From Capnocytophaga sp. (GTDB lineage Bacteria; Bacteroidota; Bacteroidia; Flavobacteriales; Flavobacteriaceae), in the NCBI GenBank assembly GCA_030530525.1, contig JAUMUT010000002.1:1-64000 (forward strand): DNA of 64,000 nt, given 5' to 3'. Shown one piece after another: positions 42,787-51,176 of the stretch. The translations under genes and the position numbers were made by a program. The notes under the pieces were generated by a model. It worked only from the letters and a program-made list of their open reading frames with translations. It had not been told where the DNA came from and did not search any database. Numbering within the stretch: position 1 is the first letter of the stretch; every line of letters begins with the position of its first letter.

Positions 42787-45231
42787 TTATTGTATTACAA
42801 AATATTTCTCTTTTGTGGTTTGGAAAGATACGATTCTATCTTTTTTATGAGATTTTTTATGAATTATTTTTCCCTCAGAATTGCTAATATACATTCCCTT
42901 TGGTAGAAGGACAAAACATTTATTATTGGAAGTAGAAGTGATTTTAGCATTTGTAATTTTACCTTTATCCCATTGAAAATCAACGATAAATCCACCTCGT
43001 GCCTTCGCTCCGCTAAATGTTCCTGTTTGCCAGTCAGGCTCGGAAGGAAGAGCAGGTAAAAAGCGGATAACATTATCTTTTCCGTGACTTTGCAACAGCA
43101 TTTCAGTAAGACCAGCAGCACCTCCAAAATTTCCATCAATTTGGAACGGAGGATGCGCACAGAATAAGTTAGGATACGTTCCGCCTCCGCTCATTGTTGG
43201 AGTTTTTGGATTATTTTCCACAGGACGAAGCAGTTTATTAAACAATAATAATGCGTGATTGCCATCGCCCAGCCTTGCCCAAAAATTAATTTTCCAAGCC
43301 ATCGCCCAGCCTGTTCCGTCATCTCCTCGTTGTTCCAATGTTTTTTGGCAAGCAAGAGCTAATTTGGGCGTATTCCAAGGGGTAATTTCGTCATAAGGAT
43401 ACAACCCGTACAAGTGAGAAACGTGTCGATGTTGTGGCTCAGCATCTTTCCAATCGTGTAGCCATTCATTCAAGTCCCCATCTTTTCCTATTTGGTTAGG
43501 AGCAGTTTGTTTTATTATTTTTTGCCACTTTTTTCGTTCTTTTTTATCTATTTGTAAGATTTCAGAGGCGTTTTTTAGGTTAGAAAACAATTCTCTGACG
43601 ATTTGCATATCCATTGTAGGGGCAAAACAAGTATTTAAAGGCGTATAACTGCCATCTTTTCGTTGAAAAAGGTAAGAATTTTCAGGAGAATTGGAAGGAG
43701 CAGTAACTAAAAAGCCTGTTTTTGGGTCTTTTATTAGAAAATTTTCAAAAAATAATGCTGATTTTTTCAAAATAGGATAATATTCTCTTAAAAAATCAAT
43801 ATCTTGGGTAAAAAGATAATGTTGCCATAAATGTTGGCAAAGCCAAGCTCCACCTGTTAGCGTAGAACCCCATTCAGCCCCCTCACCAGGCGAAGTAAAA
43901 AACCAAGGATTGGAAATAGCGTGCGCCACCCAACCATCTGATTTATAATAACTTTTTGCTGTTTTTTCTCCGTTAGGTACGAGATTTTTTGTAAAACGGA
44001 AAAGAGGTTCGGCTTGTTCGGTAAGGCGAGTTTGTTCGGCTAACCAATAATTCATTTGTAAATTAATGTTAATATGATAGTCTCCATTCCAAGGGCATTG
44101 ATAGTCATCAGTCCAAAGACCTTGCAAATTGGCTGGTAAAAATCCTTTTTTAGAAGAAGAAATTAGCAGATATTTACCAAAATTATAATATAAAACAGGA
44201 AGTTGATTGTCTTTTTTGCCATTATAATAAGATTTTAATCGTTCAAAAGTAGTTTTATGCTCTAATATTTTGTCATTATTAGGCATATTCCAACGGTTTT
44301 TATTGAAAAATGAAGAATAATAAACTTTATTTTTGTAATAAGCATCTTCAAAAGTAATATTATTTGTATTTTTTAATAAATTATGGCATTCTTCCAAAGT
44401 GTTTTTGTCAGAAATTAATCCTCCGTTTATAAAATTATAATTAGTACTTGCAGTTATTTTTAATAGAATTTTTTTAGCATTTTTTATGATAAATCTATCG
44501 TAATTAGTTTCTGATATTCCATCGGTATGAACGGAAGCCAAAGCACTGTATCTCAGTCCTTTGCCTTTATAGTTAGATAATTGTCCTTCTAAAATAAATT
44601 GATTATCAGAAATGGTATCCGTAGATACATTTTCGTCTCTTATTAAATTTAAGGATAAGTCCAATATATTTTGTTCGCTTTGTATTTCTAACCAAAGTAT
44701 ATCATTCTGAAAATCAGCGAAAAGACGTTCTTTGACAGGAATATTATTTCGTTTGTAAGAGGTAGTAGCTAAGGCATTTTCAATGTCTAAAATTCTTTTA
44801 TAATCGGTAATTTGGTCATTCTTTTCCCACTGAATTTGTAATTTTGCTAATATTTGGTAAGAGCCATAATGGCAATCTTTTCCATTACCAAAACACGAAC
44901 CATTTTCGGGCGTGGTAACAAAATGTTTCTGTAAAAGAGCCTGAGCTTCTTCGTTTTTTCCTTCTAAAAGAAGATTTTGGATAGGCTGTAAATGTAGGTG
45001 AGCATCAGGGGAGTCGGAATTATTTTCTCCTCCTGACCACATTGAAATTTCATTCAAAATAATAGTTTCTTCCTCTGTTCCTCCAAAAAGCATTGCGCCC
45101 AATCGCCCATTTCCGACAGGCAAACTTTCTGTGAAATGTTGTGCAGGCTTGTCAAAAACAATTTGAGTATCAGCCTTTTGAGCAAAGCAAAATAAAGGGA
45201 AAGAAGAGATTATAAAAAAAAAGTTTTTCAT
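42787..45231 (-). CDS. GH95-family alpha-L-fucosidase
   Basis: Exported glycoside hydrolase of 814 residues that, by family, releases alpha-1,2-linked L-fucose from host-type glycans by inversion; some members act on galactose. Signal peptide MKNFFFIISSFPLFCFAQ. The N-terminal beta domain starts with FTESLPVGNGRLGAMLFGG. The (alpha/alpha)6 catalytic domain has CPWNGDYHININLQMNYW (near 380-397, the catalytic asparagines), EGAEWGSTLTGGAW (near 450, the catalytic Glu) and QIDGNFGGAAGLTEMLL (near 698, the base-activating Asp). All catalytic positions are kept. It is not in a SusCD locus and has its own -7 box. It suggests use of mucin or other fucosylated host glycans. Confidence 0.92.
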   Translation of the reverse strand: MKNFFFIISSFPLFCFAQKADTQIVFDKPAQHFTESLPVGNGRLGAMLFGGTEEETIILNEISMWSGGENNSDSPDAHLHLQPIQNLLLEGKNEEAQALLQKHFVTTPENGSCFGNGKDCHYGSYQILAKLQIQWEKNDQITDYKRILDIENALATTSYKRNNIPVKERLFADFQNDILWLEIQSEQNILDLSLNLIRDENVSTDTISDNQFILEGQLSNYKGKGLRYSALASVHTDGISETNYDRFIIKNAKKILLKITASTNYNFINGGLISDKNTLEECHNLLKNTNNITFEDAYYKNKVYYSSFFNKNRWNMPNNDKILEHKTTFERLKSYYNGKKDNQLPVLYYNFGKYLLISSSKKGFLPANLQGLWTDDYQCPWNGDYHININLQMNYWLAEQTRLTEQAEPLFRFTKNLVPNGEKTAKSYYKSDGWVAHAISNPWFFTSPGEGAEWGSTLTGGAWLCQHLWQHYLFTQDIDFLREYYPILKKSALFFENFLIKDPKTGFLVTAPSNSPENSYLFQRKDGSYTPLNTCFAPTMDMQIVRELFSNLKNASEILQIDKKERKKWQKIIKQTAPNQIGKDGDLNEWLHDWKDAEPQHRHVSHLYGLYPYDEITPWNTPKLALACQKTLEQRGDDGTGWAMAWKINFWARLGDGNHALLLFNKLLRPVENNPKTPTMSGGGTYPNLFCAHPPFQIDGNFGGAAGLTEMLLQSHGKDNVIRFLPALPSEPDWQTGTFSGAKARGGFIVDFQWDKGKITNAKITSTSNNKCFVLLPKGMYISNSEGKIIHKKSHKKDRIVSFQTTKEKYFVIQ

Positions 45232-45277
45232 AGGTTACATTTTATTGTATTAAGAAAAATTATAAAAATAAGTTAGA

Positions 45278-45285
45278 CAAAATTA
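45278..45285 (-). promoter_or_regulatory. -7 promoter box for the GH95 gene
   Basis: Minus-strand TAATTTTG (plus CAAAATTA), 46 nt before the GH95 ATG. Confidence 0.45.
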
Positions 45286-45362
45286 CGAAAAAATAATAAA
45301 AAAATCTAAGAATTATTATATAAAAAGAAATAAGAAAAATAAGTTAAATAAGGTTAAATTAT

Positions 45363-45393
45363 TTGTTTTTATCTAAAAAATAATCTAATTTTG
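45363..45393 (+). promoter_or_regulatory. Promoter in front of the TPP riboswitch
   Basis: TTG (45363-45365), 20 nt, then TAATTTTG (45386-45393). Transcription would begin at about 45399, just at the 5' edge of the riboswitch. Confidence 0.7.
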
Positions 45394-45398
45394 CATCG

Positions 45399-45475
45399 TC
45401 TCAAAGGGGTGCTGTAAAAAGCTGAGATTATACCCATAGAACTTGGGCTGGTAATGCAGTCTAAGGAACATAGTC
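45399..45475 (+). ncRNA. TPP (thi-box) riboswitch
   Basis: The conserved blocks follow in order: AAAGGGGTGC (45403-45412), GCTGAGATTATACCC (45421-45435), GAACTTGGGCTGGTAATGC (near 45439-45457) and AAGGAAC (45463-45469). This is the thi-box that binds thiamin pyrophosphate. It lies in the leader of a TonB-receptor gene and is followed by a terminator, so TPP should switch that receptor off. Confidence 0.93.
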
Positions 45476-45488
45476 ATTATTAAAGTTG

Positions 45489-45528
45489 GCTTGTTTTTGC
45501 TTTTGGGTAGCAAAAATGAGCTTTTTTT
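45489..45528 (+). terminator. Expression-platform terminator of the TPP riboswitch
   Basis: A 13-bp stem with two G-U pairs (45489-45501 with 45509-45521), a loop of 7 nt, then seven T residues (45522-45528), ending 46 nt before the receptor ATG. Its place between the aptamer and the gene makes transcription attenuation the likely mechanism. Confidence 0.8.
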
Positions 45529-45574
45529 ATTAATAACCAAATAATTACCTCTTTTATTTGTAATTTTTTTTACA

Positions 45575-47752
45575 ATGAAAAATGTATTTTTGTTCGGTGC
45601 CACTTGTTTTTCTGCATTGGTTTTCGGACAGCAAAAGGAGGCTGTAAAAGATACTACCTCACAAAAAGTCATCAAATTAGATGAAGTTTTGGTTTCTGTA
45701 GTTAGAGCCAAAGAAACTCTCCCAGTTACCTTTTCTAATGTTTCCAAAGAGGAAATAAAAAAGAAAAATTTTGGACAGCAAATGCCGATTTTGTTAAATA
45801 CGTTGCCCAATGTGGTTTCGTATTCGGAAGATGGCTCGGGGTTTGGGTCTAGTAATATGTATGTGCGAGGTGCTGATTTAGAACGAATTAACGTTACGAT
45901 TAACGGAATTCCTTTTAACGACTCAGAGTCGCACGGAGTTTTTTGGTACAATCTTTCTGACTTTGCATCGTCTGCGGAAAACATTCAATTGCAACGCGGA
46001 GTAGGAACTTCAACTAATGGAGCGAGTGCTTTTGGAGCGAGTTTAAATGTGCTTACCGAAGCTATTTCAGACACACCTTATGCCGAATTGAGCAATTTTT
46101 ACGGAAGCTATAATACTCATAAACACGCAGTTAAGTTATCTACGGGGAAAATAAATGATCGATTAGAAATAAGCGGACGTTTTTCTATCATCAAAACCGA
46201 TGGTTACCGCGAAAGAAGTGCTGGCGATATGAAATCTTATTTCTTACAAGGTGCTTATTCTCACGGAAATACGCTCATCAAAGGGCTTCTTTTCGGAGGA
46301 AAACAAAAAGTGAATTTGGCTACTTATGGTATTTCTCCTGAACAATTAAAAGAAAATAGAAGATATAACCCAATGGGATATTATTCTATAAATGGAGAAG
46401 AGAAAATATATGATAATCAGACAGATAACTATCAGCAAGACCACGCTCAACTACATTGGTCAGAGCGTTGGAATAGTTTCTGGACAACCAATTTGGCTTT
46501 TCATTATACCAAAGGGAATGGGTATTGGGAATGGATTGACCCAGATAAGACAAAATATACAAAATTAGGACTGCCTTCTCTCGGAACAAATTCTAAGGGT
46601 AAAGAAATAAAAGCCTATGCAGCCGTTCGCGATGGATTGGATAATGATTTCTTCGGAACAACTTTTTCCGCAAATTATAAAAAAGGGAATGTAGATTTTA
46701 TCTTTGGAGGATTGGCAAATCGTTATGAAGGTTACCATATAAAAACGTTACTTTGGACAGAAAAACCAAGCACTTACGAGTATTTGAAAGAATATAGCAA
46801 CGAAGGTCCAAATACGAAAAATGAACTTTCTGCTTTTGCAAAACTCTCTTGGCAAGTAGCCGAAAAATGGAATTTGTTTGCAGATTTGCAATATCGTGGA
46901 ATAACTTACAAAGCAACGAAATACAATGTAGATGAAAAATTTAACTTTTTTAATCCAAAAGCTGGAATTACTTATCTTTTGAATGAAAAAAATAATTTTT
47001 ATTTATCTTACGGACATTCTGCAAAAGAGCCTAACCGAAGCGATTATAAAGCCTATACAGAGATACTAAGAGACGAAAATCCAAATGCTAAAAAGCCTGT
47101 TGCTGAGGAACTTAACGATTTTGAGTTGGGCTATCGCTTCTCTTCGGATAGAGTAAAAATAAACGCAAATGCCTTTTATATGGCCTACAAAAATCAATTG
47201 GTTTTGATTGGGCAACTTAGCCAAACAGGTTATGCTATGCGTGAGAATAGCGGAAAGAGCTATCGTGCTGGTTTTGAGTTAGATGCAAATATAAAAATCT
47301 CTGATAAATGGACTTTGTCGCCTAATTTTTCATATAGTAAAAATAAAAATATAGACTATATGGTAACAGAAACAGATGCAAGCAATGTTACCAAAGTGAA
47401 TAATTTAGGAAATACAAATATATCGTATTCGCCAGAAATAGTAGCTGGTAATGTGCTTACTTTCAATCCATTAGAAAGATTTCAGATAAGTCTAATTTCT
47501 AAATATGTAGGCGAAAGATATATGAGTAATGCCAATGAGGAAGACTCTAAATTGGAAGATTTCTTTGTGAATGATTTGAGCCTATCTTATGAAATACTTC
47601 CTAAAAAAGTTTGCAAATCTATTTTATTTTCGGTCATAGGAAATAATATTTTTAACAGAAAATATGTTTCTTACGGAACATATCAATACGGATTGGCGTA
47701 TATTCCCGCTGCCGAAGCCAATTTTTTAGCTGGTGTAACGCTCTCATTCTAA
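45575..47752 (+). CDS. TonB-dependent receptor under TPP riboswitch control (probable thiamin/precursor importer)
   Basis: Outer membrane receptor of 725 residues with a signal peptide MKNVFLFGATCFSALVFGQ. A TonB-box-like IKLDEVLVSVVRAKE (near 33-47) is followed by a plug (PILLNTLPNVVSYSEDGSGFGSSNMYVRGADLERINVTINGIPFND, then IQLQRGVGTSTNGASAFGASLNV) and a 22-strand-type barrel ending in LAGVTLSF with terminal Phe. No carboxypeptidase-like extension. Ligand assignment comes from the upstream TPP riboswitch, not from the barrel: the protein should import thiamin, its phosphates or a precursor. An inner-membrane partner such as PnuT and a TenA- or thiamin-kinase-type gene are not adjacent. A terminator follows. 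Confidence 0.88.
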   Translation: MKNVFLFGATCFSALVFGQQKEAVKDTTSQKVIKLDEVLVSVVRAKETLPVTFSNVSKEEIKKKNFGQQMPILLNTLPNVVSYSEDGSGFGSSNMYVRGADLERINVTINGIPFNDSESHGVFWYNLSDFASSAENIQLQRGVGTSTNGASAFGASLNVLTEAISDTPYAELSNFYGSYNTHKHAVKLSTGKINDRLEISGRFSIIKTDGYRERSAGDMKSYFLQGAYSHGNTLIKGLLFGGKQKVNLATYGISPEQLKENRRYNPMGYYSINGEEKIYDNQTDNYQQDHAQLHWSERWNSFWTTNLAFHYTKGNGYWEWIDPDKTKYTKLGLPSLGTNSKGKEIKAYAAVRDGLDNDFFGTTFSANYKKGNVDFIFGGLANRYEGYHIKTLLWTEKPSTYEYLKEYSNEGPNTKNELSAFAKLSWQVAEKWNLFADLQYRGITYKATKYNVDEKFNFFNPKAGITYLLNEKNNFYLSYGHSAKEPNRSDYKAYTEILRDENPNAKKPVAEELNDFELGYRFSSDRVKINANAFYMAYKNQLVLIGQLSQTGYAMRENSGKSYRAGFELDANIKISDKWTLSPNFSYSKNKNIDYMVTETDASNVTKVNNLGNTNISYSPEIVAGNVLTFNPLERFQISLISKYVGERYMSNANEEDSKLEDFFVNDLSLSYEILPKKVCKSILFSVIGNNIFNRKYVSYGTYQYGLAYIPAAEANFLAGVTLSF

Positions 47753-47772
47753 ATTAATATAATTAAATTAAA

Positions 47773-47806
47773 ATGAGCTATCTCCAAAGGATAGCTTATT
47801 TTTTTT
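47773..47806 (+). terminator. Terminator after the TPP-controlled receptor gene
   Basis: ATGAGCTATC (47773-47782) pairs with GATAGCTTAT (47790-47799), with one G-U, then a T tract. Core identical to the terminator at 26363. Confidence 0.82.
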
Positions 47807-47873
47807 ATAAAAAAATTAGAAAAATCTTTTCAAATAGAAAAAAAATCCGATATTTGCAAAAAAAAATAAAATA

Positions 47874-48410
47874 ATGAAAAAACTAATTTTTGCATTCTTT
47901 TTAGGAATAGGAATTTCTTTTGCCCAAAGTGGAAATATTTTAGTACCGCAAGCCTCTTCCAGCTCCTCTTTGGATAATTGGACTTTTGGCGGAAACATAG
48001 GGGCTACCATCGGGAGTTATGGATTAGGAGTTTTTGTAACTCCGCGTATTGGTTATAAACTTACACAAGACCTAACTCTCTCTGCCAATGTAAATTACAC
48101 TTTACAAAACACAGAATATTACCGAAATAATCTTATTGGTTTTGGTCCAGAATTACACTATTATTTGAATAGAGCTTTTTATACAACTACTTCATTTCAT
48201 CATTATATTGTATCGCAAAAGTCTAAAAGTATAAGGCAAACGTCTAATTTTCAAGAAGATGCGTTGTATATTGGAGCAGGCTATATGCAACATTTAGGAG
48301 GAAATACATATATGCAAATAGGAGCTTCTTACAATGTTTTGTATAAGGAAAATAAAAGTATTTTTTCTTCTGGTTTTGTTCCTAATGTTGGTATTATAAT
48401 AGGGTTGTAA
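47874..48410 (+). CDS. Small outer membrane beta-barrel protein
   Basis: Protein of 178 residues with a signal peptide (MKKLIFAFFLGIGISFAQ) and about eight amphipathic strands: WTFGGNIGATIGSYGLGVFVTPRIGYKLTQDLTLSANVNYTLQN, FGPELHYYLNRAFYTTTSFHHYIV and YIGAGYMQHLGGNTYMQIGASYNVLY. It ends VGIIIGL. This is the pattern of 8-stranded OmpA/OmpX-like barrels that Bacteroidota encode in large numbers; function unknown. A near-consensus -7 box GATATTTG precedes it. It lies behind the receptor gene's terminator, so it is probably not under TPP control. Confidence 0.78.
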   Translation: MKKLIFAFFLGIGISFAQSGNILVPQASSSSSLDNWTFGGNIGATIGSYGLGVFVTPRIGYKLTQDLTLSANVNYTLQNTEYYRNNLIGFGPELHYYLNRAFYTTTSFHHYIVSQKSKSIRQTSNFQEDALYIGAGYMQHLGGNTYMQIGASYNVLYKENKSIFSSGFVPNVGIIIGL

Positions 48411-48421
48411 TTTTCTGTAAA

Positions 48422-49009
48422 TCAGTTGATTATTTTAGAAAAACCTTCCCAAAAGCGATGGGTAGGAAAGCCAACAACATTGTTGTAAGAGCCTTCAATG
48501 CGCTCAATACCAATGGCTCCTATCCATTCTTGTATGCCATAGCTTCCTGCTTTATCAAATGGTTGATAATGAGTAAGATAGTAATTAATTTCTTCTTCCG
48601 ATAAAGATTTGAAAAAAACATCAGTTATTTCATACAAACAATATTGTTTTTGTAACGAAGTAAAACAAACCGCTGTAATGACTTGGTGTTTTTTCCCAGA
48701 AAAAGAACGAAGAATAGCCTGCCCGTCTTCGTAGTTTTTAGGCTTGCCAATGGCTTTATCTTCCTGCCAAATAAGCGTATCCGAAGTAATAAGTATATCC
48801 GATTCTTTAAGCTCTTCTAAAAAGGCATTTGCTTTCTTTTTCGCAATGTATAAAGGGATGTTATATCCTTGTAAATCAGTAGGATAACTTTCGTCTATTT
48901 CTTTGGTTTTTACAATAAAAGGAATGTGAAGTTCTTTAAAAAATTGATGTCTTCGTGGCGATTGTGTAGCTAAGATAATAGTATAGTTGGATAATTTTTC
49001 TTGTAACAT
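48422..49009 (-). CDS. maf: Maf-family nucleotide pyrophosphatase
   Basis: Hydrolyses non-canonical or excess nucleoside triphosphates (dTTP/UTP or modified forms). The 195 residues carry the Maf opening IILATQSPRRHQFF, the EIDESYP segment, ITSDTLIW with the catalytic Asp, and GSYGIQEWIGAIGIERIEGSYNNVVGFP near the end. The tail resembles the YhdE branch (dTTP/UTP specificity), though by eye I cannot separate it firmly from the YceF branch. It is the last gene of its strand, convergent to the small barrel gene and separated from atpC by a terminator. Confidence 0.92.
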   Translation of the reverse strand: MLQEKLSNYTIILATQSPRRHQFFKELHIPFIVKTKEIDESYPTDLQGYNIPLYIAKKKANAFLEELKESDILITSDTLIWQEDKAIGKPKNYEDGQAILRSFSGKKHQVITAVCFTSLQKQYCLYEITDVFFKSLSEEEINYYLTHYQPFDKAGSYGIQEWIGAIGIERIEGSYNNVVGFPTHRFWEGFSKIIN

Positions 49010-49021
49010 TTACTAAAAATT

Positions 49022-49057
49022 AAAAAAGAAAAGCTACCTTTTTAGGTAACTTTTCTT
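49022..49057 (-). terminator. Terminator after atpC
   Basis: AAGAAAAG-C-TACC (49026-49038) pairs with GGTA-A-CTTTTCTT (49045-49057) with one C-A mismatch. The A run at its left is a T tract on the minus strand. Confidence 0.75.
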
Positions 49058-49077
49058 AAATATAAATTGATTATTTA

Positions 49078-49350
49078 TTATTCTGCTAAAATAACAATAC
49101 GATTATGGTTTTGTTCTATTGTTCCACTTGTTATTGGCAAAATATTTTCTCCTGCTAATTGTTCAAATTTACTTTTTTCAAATATTTCCACTTCTGTTTC
49201 TTTGAATTTTATATTTCCTTTTTCTAAAAGAGAAACAATAGGAGCGTGGCTTTCCAATATTTGAAAAGTTCCTTTTGCACTGGGCAAAGTTACCGAGGTT
49301 ACTTTCCCTTTGAATAAAACAGCCTCAGGAGTTACTATTTCTAAGTACAT
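49078..49350 (-). CDS. atpC: ATP synthase F1 epsilon subunit
   Basis: Central-stalk regulatory subunit of the F1Fo ATP synthase. Only 90 residues: the N-terminal beta-sandwich is present (MYLEIVTPEAVLFKGKVTSVTLPSAKGTFQILESHAPIVSLLEKG) but the C-terminal helical hairpin that inhibits F1 in E. coli is missing. Short epsilon chains are common in Bacteroidota. It lies 17 nt after atpD and is co-transcribed. The rest of the atp operon is not in the window. Confidence 0.95.
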   Translation of the reverse strand: MYLEIVTPEAVLFKGKVTSVTLPSAKGTFQILESHAPIVSLLEKGNIKFKETEVEIFEKSKFEQLAGENILPITSGTIEQNHNRIVILAE

Positions 49351-49367
49351 AATGATGTATTTTTAGG

Positions 49368-50909
<1,542 letters not shown>

Positions 50910-50922
50910 TTAGTAGTTGGCG

Positions 50923-50952
50923 CAAAGATAGAAATTTTATTTGATTCTACAA
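50923..50952 (-). promoter_or_regulatory. Promoter of atpDC
   Basis: Minus strand: TTG (plus CAA 50950-50952), 19 nt, then TATCTTTG (plus CAAAGATA 50923-50930). A textbook Bacteroidota promoter, 43 nt before the atpD ATG. Confidence 0.75.
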
Positions 50953-51097
50953 AAAAACATTCTAAAAATATTTTTTCAGCCATTTTGCTATAAAAAAAAT
51001 CTATAATTTGAAAAATATGTAAATTAAAAATCTTTTAAAACAAGAAAAAGTAATTTTTTTAAATATTATTTATTAAATAATTAACACTTAATATTAT

Positions 51098-51126
51098 TTG
51101 AAATAATTAAAAATAACTTATTTTTG
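51098..51126 (+). promoter_or_regulatory. Promoter of the siderophore-type receptor gene
   Basis: TTG (51098-51100), 18 nt, then TATTTTTG (51119-51126). A leader of about 45 nt. No Fur-like palindrome was evident to me. Confidence 0.6.
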
Positions 51127-51176
51127 CGTCGAAAAATATTATTTATAATTAATTGAAATAAAAAACTTTTATTTTT

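Noticed and set aside
45385..45984. 199-codon open frame on the minus strand
   Set aside because: It runs antisense through the TPP riboswitch and the signal-peptide and plug region of a clear TonB receptor; low-complexity translation, no family.
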